Assembly (NCBI RefSeq): GCF_001663175.1
Contig: NZ_CP016033.1
Location: forward strand, 1,612,001 to 1,676,000
DNA from: Erythrobacter neustonensis
Lineage (GTDB): Bacteria; Pseudomonadota; Alphaproteobacteria; Sphingomonadales; Sphingomonadaceae
Length of the DNA stretch: 64,000 bases
Direction of reading: 5' to 3'
The notes under the pieces were generated by a model. That model searched no databases. It saw only the letters and a list, made by a program, of their open reading frames with translations, and was not told where the DNA came from. Of this stretch, positions 51,887 to 60,756 are shown piece by piece. Each line of letters opens with the position of its first letter. The stretch's first letter is position 1. The position numbers and the translations under genes are program-made.

Positions 51887-53089
51887 CTACAAACCCTTGC
51901 GCCCGAACACCCTTCCGCGCGGCCCGTGCCCGCCGATCGTCGGCGGCGCGGTGCGCGGGGGGCCTCCCGCCGGCGGTGGGGAGGGCGGCGCAGCAGGCGC
52001 GGCAAGGCCAGCCTTGCGGACTTCGAAGCGCCCGCCGATCGCTTCGGCCATCCGCCGCTTGCCCGCCCATTCGTTGGCGAGCGTCATGCGCTCGTCCTGA
52101 TCGGGCGGCATCACCGCCACCGGGAAGGCGCGGTCGTCGAAGGCGTTGGCGTCGGGGACATGATCGGGCGCGGTAAAGCCGTGCGCGACATGCCTGAGCG
52201 GGATCAGCTCGTAGAACGGCACATCGGCCGGCTCGGGCTCGGCGTAACCGATATCGGCCCCTTCGTCGTGGTGGCGCACGCGGTAGGACAGGCTGCGGTC
52301 CTCGGGGCCGAAGCTGTCGCCATCGGGAATGACATAGCCGCCCGGCATGGTCGCGATCTTGAGGAAGGCGAAGATCGTCTCGAGGTTGGTCGCCCAGGGC
52401 AAGGCGCTCGGCTGGACGATGACCTCGCGCCCCAGCCAGTGGCGCGCGCCGAATGTGCGGATGCCGACCAGTGCATCCTCACCCGGCGCGGGGTGCGGGC
52501 CGAACAGGAAGGGGTGGATGTGGAGCGCTCCGGGCACCGCATCATTCCCCGCAAGCGCATCGAACAGGTCGCCCCCCAACAGCATGTCGGACTGGGTCCA
52601 GTGCACCGCGAGCGGCATGGCATGTTCGGCCGCGATCCGTCCCATCAGGGCAAGCATTGCGATCCGGCGTTCGAACTGCGCCTGGGTCGCGCCCGCCCGC
52701 GGGCGGCCGATCGCTTCGAACATCGCGGCGATCTCGGGATTGTCCTCGACCCCCGCCATCACGCCGTGCGAGACTTCGATCAGGATGTGGCTGCGGCTGC
52801 GGGCAATGCGTTCGCGGATGTCGGGTGTCGCGATCCCGACAAAGGCCGAGGACAGCGCGGGCCGGAACAGAGCGGTGTCGCACGGGTAATCGCAATATTC
52901 GAAGGTCACCATCAGTTCCTCCGCCCCGTTGAACAGGCGGACGAAGCGGCCCGGATTTTCCTCTGGCACATTGAACTGCGCGCCCGAACGCATCCCTTCG
53001 ATCCGCTGAAAGTCGCGGACGATGGTGGCCAGCTGCGTGACTGGCTGGTCGAACAGAAGCGCGGCCTGAATGCGGTTGGGGTAGAGCAT
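51887..53089 (-). CDS. Conserved hypothetical with DUF4261-like C-terminal part and proline-rich tail
   Basis: The 400-residue product opens MLYPNRIQAALLFDQPV and has no signal peptide. The middle part (residues 180-300) includes HPFLFGPHPAPGEDALVGIRTFGARHWLGREVIVQPSALPW, which resembles DUF4261-type proteins but is not certain. The last 60 residues are proline- and glycine-rich (PAAPPSPPPAGGPPRTAPP). An upstream ATG at 53131 adds 14 residues. Neither start has a good ribosome-binding site. It converges with the HPF gene. Confidence 0.55.
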   Translation of the reverse strand: MLYPNRIQAALLFDQPVTQLATIVRDFQRIEGMRSGAQFNVPEENPGRFVRLFNGAEELMVTFEYCDYPCDTALFRPALSSAFVGIATPDIRERIARSRSHILIEVSHGVMAGVEDNPEIAAMFEAIGRPRAGATQAQFERRIAMLALMGRIAAEHAMPLAVHWTQSDMLLGGDLFDALAGNDAVPGALHIHPFLFGPHPAPGEDALVGIRTFGARHWLGREVIVQPSALPWATNLETIFAFLKIATMPGGYVIPDGDSFGPEDRSLSYRVRHHDEGADIGYAEPEPADVPFYELIPLRHVAHGFTAPDHVPDANAFDDRAFPVAVMPPDQDERMTLANEWAGKRRMAEAIGGRFEVRKAGLAAPAAPPSPPPAGGPPRTAPPTIGGHGPRGRVFGRKGL

Positions 53090-53167
53090 GGGAGAGGGAG
53101 CCCCGGCAAATGATCGGTCCGCCCTTGGCATAGGGGCTGGCAGGTTAAGGCCGGGTTGAGACGCCTC

Positions 53168-54406
53168 TCACGCCCTGCCGGTGATCCCGCATTCGGCAAG
53201 CAGCGTCCCCGCCGCCTTGCCCACGGGGAAGAACCCCGCCTTCGCCAGCGGCCAAGTCACCCGGTCAAGCTCGCCCAGCAGCGTGATGATGCGGCCCTGC
53301 GCGGCGAGCGGCGCAAGCTCGGGCCACAGCGCATCGCGGGTCCAGCCAGTCGGCAGGTAAGGCACCGCGATCCGCTCCACTCGAGCAGCGCCGAGCAGCG
53401 GGGCAAGCGGCGCGCCGGGCTGCCATTGCATCGCAGCGCAGCCAAAGGCCGCTGCCGCCTCGGCCATGCCGTGGGCGACCGCACCTTCGGCAAAGACGCG
53501 CAGCGGCGCGCCGATCGCACCGGGAGAGCGCGCCTCTGCCCGCTGCGCACCGATCACCAGCGCGGGCTCGGCCGGCAGACCAAGCGGGGCGTGATGCGCC
53601 GCCTCGTCATGCAGCAGCAGCGCAAAGGGCTGCGCAAGGTCGCTCGCACTCACCGCGCCGGGCAGGCCCGGCATCGCGCGCGGATAGTCCTGCGGCTCGG
53701 TCAGCGGCGGCGTATCATCGCCCGCAAGCCCGAACGCGGCGAGCGCGCCGCCGGGCCGTGCGGCAGTATAGCGCGCGATATTGTCCGCGCGGGCGAGATA
53801 GTGCTTGCCCTTGGTGTGCAGACCCGCGACCCAGCGCCACGACAGCGTGTTCGACGCAGCGTCGCCGTCCATCAGATGCCGCAGGAAGAAGTCCGCGCCC
53901 AGCCGCCAGTCGAGCTTGAGCGTGAAGATCCAGATGCTCGCAAACCACATCCGCGCATGATTGTGGAGGTAGCCGGTTTCGACGAGTTCGTGCGCCCAGA
54001 CATCGAAGGCTTCGATCCCGGTGCGGCCCTCGATGGCCCGGGCATAGGCCGTGCGCCGGCCCGCATTGGCATCCGTGGCGGCGAGCGCGGCGTCGCGCCC
54101 CGTGACATAATCTGCCCAGATCTGCGGGCGCTGTTCGAGGTAGCCCTTGAAATAGATCCGCCAGAACACCTCGGCGATAAATTTCTCCGATGCGCGCGGG
54201 CCGTGCGCCGCCAGCACGGCGTCGAGCACTTCGGCCTCGCCGATGATCCCCGCGTGCAGCCACGGCGACAACTGGCTGACATTGCCGCGCCCGCCGGCCG
54301 CCGGGCCATTATCGGCATTGCGGGTTTCGGCATAGCGGCGCCCTGCGGCGGGAAGGAACCGGGCAAGGCGGGCAAGCGCGGCGGCGCGGGTGGGGGCAAA
54401 GTCCAT
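53168..54406 (-). CDS. Photolyase/cryptochrome FAD-binding domain protein without the antenna domain
   Basis: The 412-residue product consists of the helical FAD domain of photolyases: NVSQLSPWLHAGIIGEAEVL, EVFWRIYFKGYLEQRP, TGIEAFDVWAHELVETGYLHNHARMW and SNTLSWRWVAGLHTKGKHYLAR. The usual N-terminal alpha/beta antenna domain (about 130-170 residues) is missing. Instead a C-terminal domain of about 150 residues is present. Whether it repairs DNA or only senses light is not clear. I chose the ATG at 54406 (MDFAPTRAAALARL); 54433 is also possible. Confidence 0.82.
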   Translation of the reverse strand: MDFAPTRAAALARLARFLPAAGRRYAETRNADNGPAAGGRGNVSQLSPWLHAGIIGEAEVLDAVLAAHGPRASEKFIAEVFWRIYFKGYLEQRPQIWADYVTGRDAALAATDANAGRRTAYARAIEGRTGIEAFDVWAHELVETGYLHNHARMWFASIWIFTLKLDWRLGADFFLRHLMDGDAASNTLSWRWVAGLHTKGKHYLARADNIARYTAARPGGALAAFGLAGDDTPPLTEPQDYPRAMPGLPGAVSASDLAQPFALLLHDEAAHHAPLGLPAEPALVIGAQRAEARSPGAIGAPLRVFAEGAVAHGMAEAAAAFGCAAMQWQPGAPLAPLLGAARVERIAVPYLPTGWTRDALWPELAPLAAQGRIITLLGELDRVTWPLAKAGFFPVGKAAGTLLAECGITGRA

Positions 54407-54472
54407 GCGCGCCCAATGCCTTGGCGCTGGCATGGTTCCGGCCTATTCTTCAGCCGTTGAAGGAGAACCCGC

Positions 54473-54904
54473 ATGACCGCCCGCGCATTCGCATTCGCCC
54501 TGTCCGCCGCCATGCTTGGCGCCTGCACGCCGGCGCAGACCGACGGGATCGATCCCGAAGGTCAGGCCTTTGACGCGGTCGCGCCGGACGAGACGATCAC
54601 GCTGGTGGGCACCGAACCGTTCTGGCGCCTTGAGGCGACCGGCGCGCAAGGCGTCTGGACCACACCGGGCAACCAGTCCGGCACCCCCTTCGCCGTCACC
54701 CGCTTTGCCGGCAATGGCGGGCTGGGGCTGTCGGGCACGCTCGACGGCAAAAGCCTGACCGCCACGCTGACGCCCGGCAATTGCAGCGACGGGATGAGCG
54801 ACCGGGTGTTTCCGTTCGTCGCCACTATCGCTTTGGACGGGGAGACTCTGCAGGGCTGCGGCTATACCACCAGCCAGCCGTTCACCGGCCCCGCAGCGCC
54901 ATAA
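54473..54904 (+). CDS. COG3650-like lipoprotein
   Basis: The 143-residue product has a lipoprotein signal ending AMLGACTPAQ. The COG3650 pattern follows: LVGTEPFWRLEATG, GLGLSGTLDGKSLTATLTPGNCSDGMSDRVFPF and TLQGCGY. These are outer- or inner-membrane-anchored periplasmic proteins of unknown function. It follows an AAGGAGAACCC ribosome-binding site and is divergent from the photolyase-like gene. Confidence 0.78.
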   Translation: MTARAFAFALSAAMLGACTPAQTDGIDPEGQAFDAVAPDETITLVGTEPFWRLEATGAQGVWTTPGNQSGTPFAVTRFAGNGGLGLSGTLDGKSLTATLTPGNCSDGMSDRVFPFVATIALDGETLQGCGYTTSQPFTGPAAP

Positions 54905-54934
54905 GGCGCACGGTCACAAGGGGGAGACAAGGCC

Positions 54935-55342
54935 ATGACCATCACCGGAGGATGCCTGTGCGGCGCGGTGCGATATGCCTGCGACGCGGAGCCGCTGCTG
55001 TGCGTGACCTGCCATTGCAAGAACTGCCAGCGGCAGGCGGGCAGCGCGCTGTCGGTCATCATCGGCGTGCCAGAAGCTGCGGTGAGCTTCGAAGGGACTT
55101 TGAAGACCTACCACGACATCGGCGACAGCGGCGCGGCGGTGCGGCGGCAGTTCTGCCCCGAATGCGGATCGCCGGTGTTCACGCGGGTCGAAAGTCCGCC
55201 GGGGATGCTGTTCATCAAAGCGGGCACGCTGGACGATACCGGCATCCTGAAGCCCGCCTTCCACTGCTATGCCAAGAGCAAGCAGGACTGGGTCGACCTC
55301 GGCGATACGCCCGCCTTTGAAACGGTGCCGGAAGGGCTTTGA
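54935..55342 (+). CDS. GFA family (CENP-V/GFA) zinc protein
   Basis: The 135-residue product has the GFA zinc ligands GGCLCGAVRY, VTCHCKNCQRQAGS and FCPECGSPV. This set is shared with glutathione-dependent formaldehyde-activating enzymes, though most members have no proven reaction. It lies 30 bases after the lipoprotein gene. The stop codon is inside a perfect hairpin shared with the convergent peptidase gene. Confidence 0.88.
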   Translation: MTITGGCLCGAVRYACDAEPLLCVTCHCKNCQRQAGSALSVIIGVPEAAVSFEGTLKTYHDIGDSGAAVRRQFCPECGSPVFTRVESPPGMLFIKAGTLDDTGILKPAFHCYAKSKQDWVDLGDTPAFETVPEGL

Positions 55343-55355
55343 CCGCCCTTCCGGC
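55327..55355. terminator. Perfect 11-bp hairpin over the GFA stop codon
   Basis: GCCGGAAGGGC and GCCCTTCCGGC pair perfectly around a 7-base loop that holds the GFA stop TGA. It lies ten bases beyond the end of the convergent S41 gene, so it can act for both. Confidence 0.65.
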
Positions 55356-55364
55356 AGCGCAGGA

Positions 55365-56843
55365 TCAGTAAAGCCCCGGCAGTTCGTGCTGTGCCGGGCG
55401 CGGGCGGCGCGGCTGGAGCGGTTCGCGTTCGGGCAGGCCTGCGCCGCCGAACGTGCTGTCGGATTGGGTCGTGCCGCCGGTCGCGCTCGCCGTGCGGCTG
55501 GTCGCGGTGATCGGCGAACAGCTGCGCCCGCCAAGGAAGCCGAGCGCCGCCGCGATCGATGCCTCGCGCGGGTCGCCCAGCGGGAAGCCGATATCGTCGC
55601 CCGCGCGGCACGTGTTGGGCACCACGCTGGCAAGCCCGGTGTAGTAATCGCCTCTATCGTTGGCATTGACCGTGCGGAACGCCACCGCCCGCACGCGCAG
55701 ATCGCACGAGGCAAGATCGAACCCGAACTGGCCCACCGGCTTGCCGAAGGAATTGGCCCCGACCAGCGCCATGTTACTGCCGAGATAGGGGATCAGCGAA
55801 TTGGCGACCAGCTCGCTCGCCGATGCGCTCGACCCGGTGGTGATCACCGCTACCTTGGTGGGCGCGATCGCGTTGGCTTCGCTGCGGAACAGGCGGGTGC
55901 TGTTTTCGGACGACTTGGAGGGGCGCAGCACTTCCTTGCTCCACACCTGACCCACGCGGCCGCGGCCCATCAGGTCGCCGAAAGTGTCCCCGACGCTGAC
56001 CAGCCCGCCGCCGTTGTAACGCAGATCGAGGATCAGCTCGGTCACGCCCTGTGCGGAAAACTGGCCGAATGCGGTGCGCAGCTGGTCGGCCGCATCGGCG
56101 ATGATGAAGGTGCGAAGGTTGATATAGCCCACCTTCTTGCCGCCATCGTCGAGCACCAGCGCGCCGTAGCGGTCCGACATCGGATCGAGCGCGAAGTTGG
56201 TCTTGGTGATGCTGCGCTCGACCACCGCGCCGCCCGGCTGGGTAAAGCGCAGCACGCGGGTCACGCCCGGGTCGGAGGCACCGAGTGCATTGACCACTGC
56301 CTGGGTGCCGCCGCTGGCAAACAGGCTGGCGACCGTTTGCAGGTTGGACGCATCGGTGCCGATCGCGGTGATCTCGCTCCCTCGGTCGAGCCCGGCGGCA
56401 AAGCCGTTGGCGGTCTCGTAGGCTTCGACCACGAACAATCGCCGGTTCGCGGTGTCATAGGCCAGACGGATGCCGAAACCTGCCGAGGAGCCCGAATTGA
56501 TCAGCGCGTTTTCCTCGGCAATCGAGGTGGCGAAGGTGAAGAACCGGTCACGGCCCAGATCGCGCGCGGGCTTTACCCGGGCGTCGAGATAATCGTCGAG
56601 ATTGGTGAAGGATGCAGGGTTCACCGTCGCCAGCAGATCGGGGAACAGATACCATTCGTTGAGCACGCGGTCGGCAAAGTCCTGCTTCGCGCTCAATCCG
56701 CAGGTCGCCGATGTCGGGGTCGGGGTGGGGGTTCCGCCGCCGCCGCCGGTGGGGGGCGGGGTCGAGGAAGAGCCATCGCCGCCGCCGCATGCGGCCAGCT
56801 GGAAGGCAAGAACAAGACTGAGGGCAGTGCGTGCGATCGTCAT
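55365..56843 (-). CDS. S41 family peptidase lipoprotein
   Basis: The 492-residue product begins with a lipoprotein signal (ALSLVLAFQLAACGGG). A glycine/threonine/proline linker follows, then a PDZ-like region (SAGFGIRLAYDTANRR, GLDRGSEITAIG). The S41 protease core has DLRYNGGGLVSVG, the catalytic-serine region ITTGSSASASELVANSL and the lysine in ANSFGKPVGQFG. Such tail-specific proteases act in the cell envelope. The substrate is unknown. The ATG at 56843 is preferred over upstream frames. Confidence 0.88.
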   Translation of the reverse strand: MTIARTALSLVLAFQLAACGGGDGSSSTPPPTGGGGGTPTPTPTSATCGLSAKQDFADRVLNEWYLFPDLLATVNPASFTNLDDYLDARVKPARDLGRDRFFTFATSIAEENALINSGSSAGFGIRLAYDTANRRLFVVEAYETANGFAAGLDRGSEITAIGTDASNLQTVASLFASGGTQAVVNALGASDPGVTRVLRFTQPGGAVVERSITKTNFALDPMSDRYGALVLDDGGKKVGYINLRTFIIADAADQLRTAFGQFSAQGVTELILDLRYNGGGLVSVGDTFGDLMGRGRVGQVWSKEVLRPSKSSENSTRLFRSEANAIAPTKVAVITTGSSASASELVANSLIPYLGSNMALVGANSFGKPVGQFGFDLASCDLRVRAVAFRTVNANDRGDYYTGLASVVPNTCRAGDDIGFPLGDPREASIAAALGFLGGRSCSPITATSRTASATGGTTQSDSTFGGAGLPEREPLQPRRPRPAQHELPGLY

Positions 56844-57097
56844 TCTGGGGGCAACTCCGGCAAGTCTCGCAGGTGTTGAGGAGCGGGGCCGCTGCGACCG
56901 GCCACACTCGCCGAGATGCAATGGCGAAGGCCCAAGAGCAAGCGATGCGTTGCAAAATCGCGGTTTCGGAGACGAAAAGCGTGACCTTTTTGCCTGCATT
57001 CGCAGGGTTTTCCGCAAAAACCGCCGAAAATTGCTCCGGCAAGTCTCGTATCCGCTGCCCGAACGGACTAGCACGAGGCGAAGGACCTTACAGAATC

Positions 57098-57685
57098 ATG
57101 ACCGAATTTCCCGCCTGGCTCGCACCCCATGTGCCCGCACCCGCACGTCATTCTGGCCTCGCCATCGCGAAGCTGGGGGCTGCGGCGACGCTGGCGCGCG
57201 GCGGCTTTGCGCTGACCAGCCCGGCCTTTGCCTCGGGCGAGGCGCTCGATCCCAGTTTTACCGCATTCGAGGAAGACGCGGTCGCCCCGCCGCTCGAATG
57301 GAGCGCGCCGCCCACGGGCACGGCCGAACTTGTGCTGATCGTCGAAGATGCCAGCAGCGAAGCGGCCGACCCTGCCTGTCACTGGCTGGTGTGGGGCCTT
57401 GCCGGACAGCGCGGCAAGCTGCTCGAAGGCGAAACCCCGCCGCGTGCGGGCAAGAACGCGCAGGGCAATTCCGAATGGCTGCTGCCGTCCCCGCCCGAAG
57501 GCGAGACGCGCCATTACCTGTTTCAACTTTTCGCGACTGACCTTCCGCTGGTGCTGATGCCCGGCGCGGGGCGGGCGGAACTGCTCGCATCATTGCAAGG
57601 GTCGATTACCGCCTGCGCAGTGCTTCATGCCACCTTCACCGGCGGCGGAGACGGTGATGCGGACTGGGAAGACGACGATTTCTGA
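57098..57685 (+). CDS. PEBP (YbhB/YbcL) family protein
   Basis: The 195-residue product has the phosphatidylethanolamine-binding-protein core: FALTSPAF, PPLEWSAPPTGTAELVLIVEDASS (DxxD-like), CHWLVWGL and HYLFQLFATD. It lacks an obvious signal peptide, though the N-terminus has a small hydrophobic stretch. Bacterial PEBPs bind small ligands of unknown identity. It lies ahead of the SWIB gene. A 254-base gap separates it from the divergent S41 gene. Confidence 0.85.
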   Translation: MTEFPAWLAPHVPAPARHSGLAIAKLGAAATLARGGFALTSPAFASGEALDPSFTAFEEDAVAPPLEWSAPPTGTAELVLIVEDASSEAADPACHWLVWGLAGQRGKLLEGETPPRAGKNAQGNSEWLLPSPPEGETRHYLFQLFATDLPLVLMPGAGRAELLASLQGSITACAVLHATFTGGGDGDADWEDDDF

Positions 57686-57713
57686 TCAACCTGCCACTGA
57701 CATAAGGGAGTAG

Positions 57714-57968
57714 ATGATGGCTGGATCGACCAATGCACTGCAGAAGCCGGTGACCCTTTCGGGTGACCTTGAAGCGGTGATCGGCAAGGGCCCGATGACC
57801 CGCGCTCAGGTGACTTCGAAGGTGTGGGAATACATCAAGGCGAATGACCTGCAGGACGCCAAGGACAAGCGCCAGATCAACCCCGACGACAAGCTCGGCG
57901 CGGTGATCGGCAAGGACCAGATCTCGATGTTCAAGATGACCGCTGCGGTCTCCAAGCATCTCAAGTAA
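57714..57968 (+). CDS. SWIB/MDM2 domain protein
   Basis: The 84-residue product is a stand-alone SWIB domain: LEAVIGKGPMTRAQVTSKVWEYIKANDLQDAKDKRQINPDDKL, then IGKDQISMFKMTAAVSKHLK. The eukaryotic domain occurs in chromatin remodelers and in chlamydial and some alphaproteobacterial proteins. Two ATGs (57714, 57717) follow AAGGGAGTAG. Nucleoid or RNA polymerase partners are unknown. Confidence 0.9.
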   Translation: MMAGSTNALQKPVTLSGDLEAVIGKGPMTRAQVTSKVWEYIKANDLQDAKDKRQINPDDKLGAVIGKDQISMFKMTAAVSKHLK

Positions 57969-58008
57969 GCCTCCGGGGCGCCTGCCGGCGCTCATTGGAC
58001 TTGCAACA

Positions 58009-58257
58009 TCAGCGGCGCGCGATCCGGTAGGGTCCGCGCCGCTTTTGCGTGGGGCCGGATGGCACCGGCGCGCCCTTCCATGACAGCGCGATCGTGCCGT
58101 CGGCGACCAGTGCCTCGGCAGCGGCATGCACCGCGTCCATCCGGGCGCGCCAGCCGCCATTAGGCCCGGCCAGCAGCCGCGCGGCCTCGCTCGGGCAGAT
58201 CGTTGCGCCCGGCGCGCGGCGTGCGAGGAGGGTGAGGATCGCCTCGGGCGGGGTCAC
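58009..58257 (-). CDS. DUF3253 protein
   Basis: The 82-residue product starts at a GTG overlapping the DoxX stop by four bases. It matches DUF3253 with PPEAILTLLARRAPGATICPSEAARLL and the end SGPTQKRRGPYRIARR. A small winged-helix-like fold is likely, and DNA or protein contact is possible. It is the last of a run of three overlapping genes on the minus strand. Confidence 0.78.
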   Translation of the reverse strand: MTPPEAILTLLARRAPGATICPSEAARLLAGPNGGWRARMDAVHAAAEALVADGTIALSWKGAPVPSGPTQKRRGPYRIARR

Positions 58258-58667
58258 GCCGTCTCGCCGCGCCGCCGCCGCAGCAGCGGCAGGCATCCGC
58301 CGGTCCACAGCGCCAGCCAGATGATCGCCGGCTGGGCGAACATCCGCGGGACGTGATAGGCAAGACCCAGCCCGCCGCCATCGCTGCGCGCCATGTCGAT
58401 CGCGAAATGGTTGATGTTGGCGGGAAACACGCACAGCGCATAGGCCGCCAGCCCCCATGCGGCCCATTGCCGCAGCCGTTCGGAAAAGGGCTGCGCTAGG
58501 CCTACCGCGCCGAGAATTTCGGCCACCCCCGTCCACCACACCACCGCTTCGGGCGCGGGCACCCAGCCGGGCATGATGGTGAGGAACGGCGCAGGGTTGG
58601 CAAGGTGGATCACCCCCGCGACAAAATAGAACAGCGTGAGCACCCAGCGCAGCACGGTGCGGATCAT
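58254..58667 (-). CDS. DoxX-like membrane protein
   Basis: The 137-residue product has four membrane helices. They include TLFYFVAGVIHLANPAPFLTI and WWTGVAEILGAVGLA, the start of the DoxX/SURF4-like family, and later NINHFAIDMARS. Members support redox or respiratory functions in some bacteria; none is established here. Its ATG overlaps the cupin stop by four bases, and its own stop overlaps the DUF3253 start. Confidence 0.78.
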   Translation of the reverse strand: MIRTVLRWVLTLFYFVAGVIHLANPAPFLTIMPGWVPAPEAVVWWTGVAEILGAVGLAQPFSERLRQWAAWGLAAYALCVFPANINHFAIDMARSDGGGLGLAYHVPRMFAQPAIIWLALWTGGCLPLLRRRRGETA

Positions 58668-59116
58668 GCGTGCGCTCCCGTGCCGGGCGCCCATCCGGGG
58701 GCGGCAAGCGTGAAGCCGGCAAAGTCGAAGCCGGGCACGACCACGCAGGTCACGAGGCTGTATCCATGCACGCCGCCATCGACCGCGCGGGCCGCCTGCC
58801 ATTCGCCAGGCGCGACGAGGCCCTGCAATTGCTGGCCTGCCGCAACCTGCGCGCCCAGCGTGACCGAACGTTCGGGGCCGTCATCGCTTGCCGCCAACCG
58901 CAGGTCGAGCGGATCGCCCGCCTGCCAGATCCACAGCTCGGCCGCGTCGACCTTGTGCCAGTGCGAGGCGTCGCCGCTGCGCAGCAGGAACAGGATCGCG
59001 GTGCCTTGCGCACGGCCATCGGGGCCCGGCGCGGCGCGCCATGTCTCGCGGTACCATCCGCCCTCGGGGTGCGGCGCAAGCGCCAATTGTCCGATCAATG
59101 CGTCCGCGCTATCCAT
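58664..59116 (-). CDS. Cupin-5 (DUF985) protein
   Basis: The 150-residue product has the Cupin_5 pattern LIGQLALAPHPEGGWYRETWR, AILFLLRSGDASHWHKVDAAELWIW (metal-binding histidines) and PGFDFAGFTLAAPGW. Members are sugar-epimerase-like cupins of unknown reaction. The ATG at 59116 fits the family start. It is the first gene of the cupin-DoxX-DUF3253 operon and is divergent from the dipeptidase gene. Confidence 0.85.
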   Translation of the reverse strand: MDSADALIGQLALAPHPEGGWYRETWRAAPGPDGRAQGTAILFLLRSGDASHWHKVDAAELWIWQAGDPLDLRLAASDDGPERSVTLGAQVAAGQQLQGLVAPGEWQAARAVDGGVHGYSLVTCVVVPGFDFAGFTLAAPGWAPGTGAHA

Positions 59117-59168
59117 GCCGTGACCTTTGCCTGATGTTTCAGGCGCTCTAGCTTCGGGAGCTTGCCAC

Positions 59169-60476
59169 ATGCAACTTTTCGCGCCCTCGCGTCTTGCCCT
59201 TGCCGCCGCGCTGCTGGTCGCCAGCCCGCTCGCCGCGCAGAAGGCCAAGGCCCCGGCGATCGACGATCCGGCCGCCACCGCGACGGCCAATGCCGCATTG
59301 GAAGCCGCGCCGATCTTCGACGGGCACAACGACGTTCCCAACCAGCTGCGCGCGCGGCTCGCCAACCAGATCAACACGATCGATTTCGAGGATACCACCG
59401 CAATCGCACCCAGTCCCTCGGGCGCGGCGATGCAGACCGATCTTGCCCGGCTGCGGCAGGGCAAGGTCGGCGCGCAGTTCTGGTCGGTCTATGTCCCCTC
59501 CAACCCCGATGAGCCTGAAGCGGTGCAACAGGTGATCGAGCAGATCGACGTCACCCGCCGGCTGATCGCGCGCAACCCGCAGGCGCTGGCCTTTGCCACC
59601 ACCGCCGATCAGGTCGAACGCGCGATGGCCGATGGCAAGATCGCTTCGTTGCTGGGGATGGAGGGCGGCCATTCGATCGGGTCGAGCCTTGGTGTACTGC
59701 GCCAGCTGCATGCGCTGGGCGCGCGTTACATGACGCTGACGCACAATAGCAACACGCCCTGGGCCGATGCGGCGACCGACAATCCGAAGTTCGACGGCCT
59801 CAGCCCGTTCGGCGTCGACGTGGTGCGCGAAATGAACCGGCTGGGTATGCTGGTCGATCTCAGCCACGTATCTGAGGCGACGATGATGGACGCGCTCGAT
59901 GCGGCCCGCGCACCGGTGATCTTCAGCCATTCGGGCGCACGCGCGGTCAATGGCCATCCGCGCAACGTGCCCGACAGCGTATTGGCGCGCCTGCCCGAAA
60001 ACGGCGGGATCGTGATGGTGGTCGCGCTTCCCGGCTTCCTCAACGAGGAGCGCCGCCAGTGGTTCGCGCGCCGCTCGGCCGAGGAAGCGCGGCTGAAAGC
60101 CTTGTGGCAGGGACAGCCTGCCAAGGTGACCGAGGCGATGGCCGCATGGGACAAGGCCAGTCCCGAGCCTGCGACCACGATCAGCCACATGGCCGATCAC
60201 ATCGACCATATCCGGAAAGTCGCGGGCACCGAACATATCGGCATCGGCGGCGATTTCGACGGCATGCCGAGCGGGCCGGTCGGCTTCGAGGATGTGCGCG
60301 GCTATCCGCTGCTGTTCGCCGAACTGGCCAAGCGCGGCTATTCGCAGGCCGAACTCGAAATGATCGCGAGCCGCAATATCCTGCGCGTGATGCGCGCGGC
60401 GGAGGCTTATGCCGCGAGCCAGGCCAGTCAGCCGCCGATCGAAACGCTGATCACCCCGCCTGCCGCGGCGGGGTGA
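59169..60476 (+). CDS. Membrane/renal-type dipeptidase (M19)
   Basis: The 435-residue product has a signal peptide (RLALAAALLVASPLAAQ). It carries the M19 metal ligands IFDGHNDVPN (HxD), LGMEGGHSIG (Glu), LVDLSHVSE and IFSHSGAR (His), with IGIGGDFDGM near the C-terminus. The family cleaves dipeptides and some beta-lactams with zinc. It is secreted to the periplasm. Its stop lies in a perfect hairpin facing a convergent small gene. Confidence 0.92.
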   Translation: MQLFAPSRLALAAALLVASPLAAQKAKAPAIDDPAATATANAALEAAPIFDGHNDVPNQLRARLANQINTIDFEDTTAIAPSPSGAAMQTDLARLRQGKVGAQFWSVYVPSNPDEPEAVQQVIEQIDVTRRLIARNPQALAFATTADQVERAMADGKIASLLGMEGGHSIGSSLGVLRQLHALGARYMTLTHNSNTPWADAATDNPKFDGLSPFGVDVVREMNRLGMLVDLSHVSEATMMDALDAARAPVIFSHSGARAVNGHPRNVPDSVLARLPENGGIVMVVALPGFLNEERRQWFARRSAEEARLKALWQGQPAKVTEAMAAWDKASPEPATTISHMADHIDHIRKVAGTEHIGIGGDFDGMPSGPVGFEDVRGYPLLFAELAKRGYSQAELEMIASRNILRVMRAAEAYAASQASQPPIETLITPPAAAG

Positions 60477-60478
60477 TC
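60449..60478. terminator. Perfect 12-bp hairpin over the dipeptidase stop codon
   Basis: GATCACCCCGCC and GGCGGGGTGATC pair perfectly around a 6-base loop. The right arm contains the dipeptidase stop TGA, and the convergent small gene ends eight bases later. It can act as a two-way terminator. Confidence 0.7.
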
Positions 60479-60483
60479 GCCGG

Positions 60484-60642
60484 TCAATGCGCGTGGGCGA
60501 GCGCGGGGATGATCCACACCAGGCTCATCGCGATAACCGCGAAAGCGAGGCTGAAACCCAGCACATAACGCAGGCCGGTGTTGCTCACCGCGCCGCGCGC
60601 TGCGGTTTCATCGATATGGACGGTGCCGTCAAGATCGGTCAT
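60484..60642 (-). CDS. Small single-pass membrane protein (52 residues)
   Basis: The frame reads MTDLDGTVHIDETAARG and then a membrane helix RYVLGFSLAFAVIAMSLVWII, ending ALAHAH. The ATG follows GGGGAGAGCAAAA. A paralogous helix occurs in the 95-residue protein at 60985-61272 (RWVLIISLALAAIAMTVIWL). It is too short for common gene callers. Function is unknown. Confidence 0.7.
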   Translation of the reverse strand: MTDLDGTVHIDETAARGAVSNTGLRYVLGFSLAFAVIAMSLVWIIPALAHAH

Positions 60643-60756
60643 TTTTGCTCTCCCCATGCATCATTGACGCTACGGAAGATATTTCCGTAACGTCAATCAA
60701 CCATCATGCGGAAGATGCGTTCCCGCAGAGCGCTTCCGCGGGAAATTTTGGCAAAG

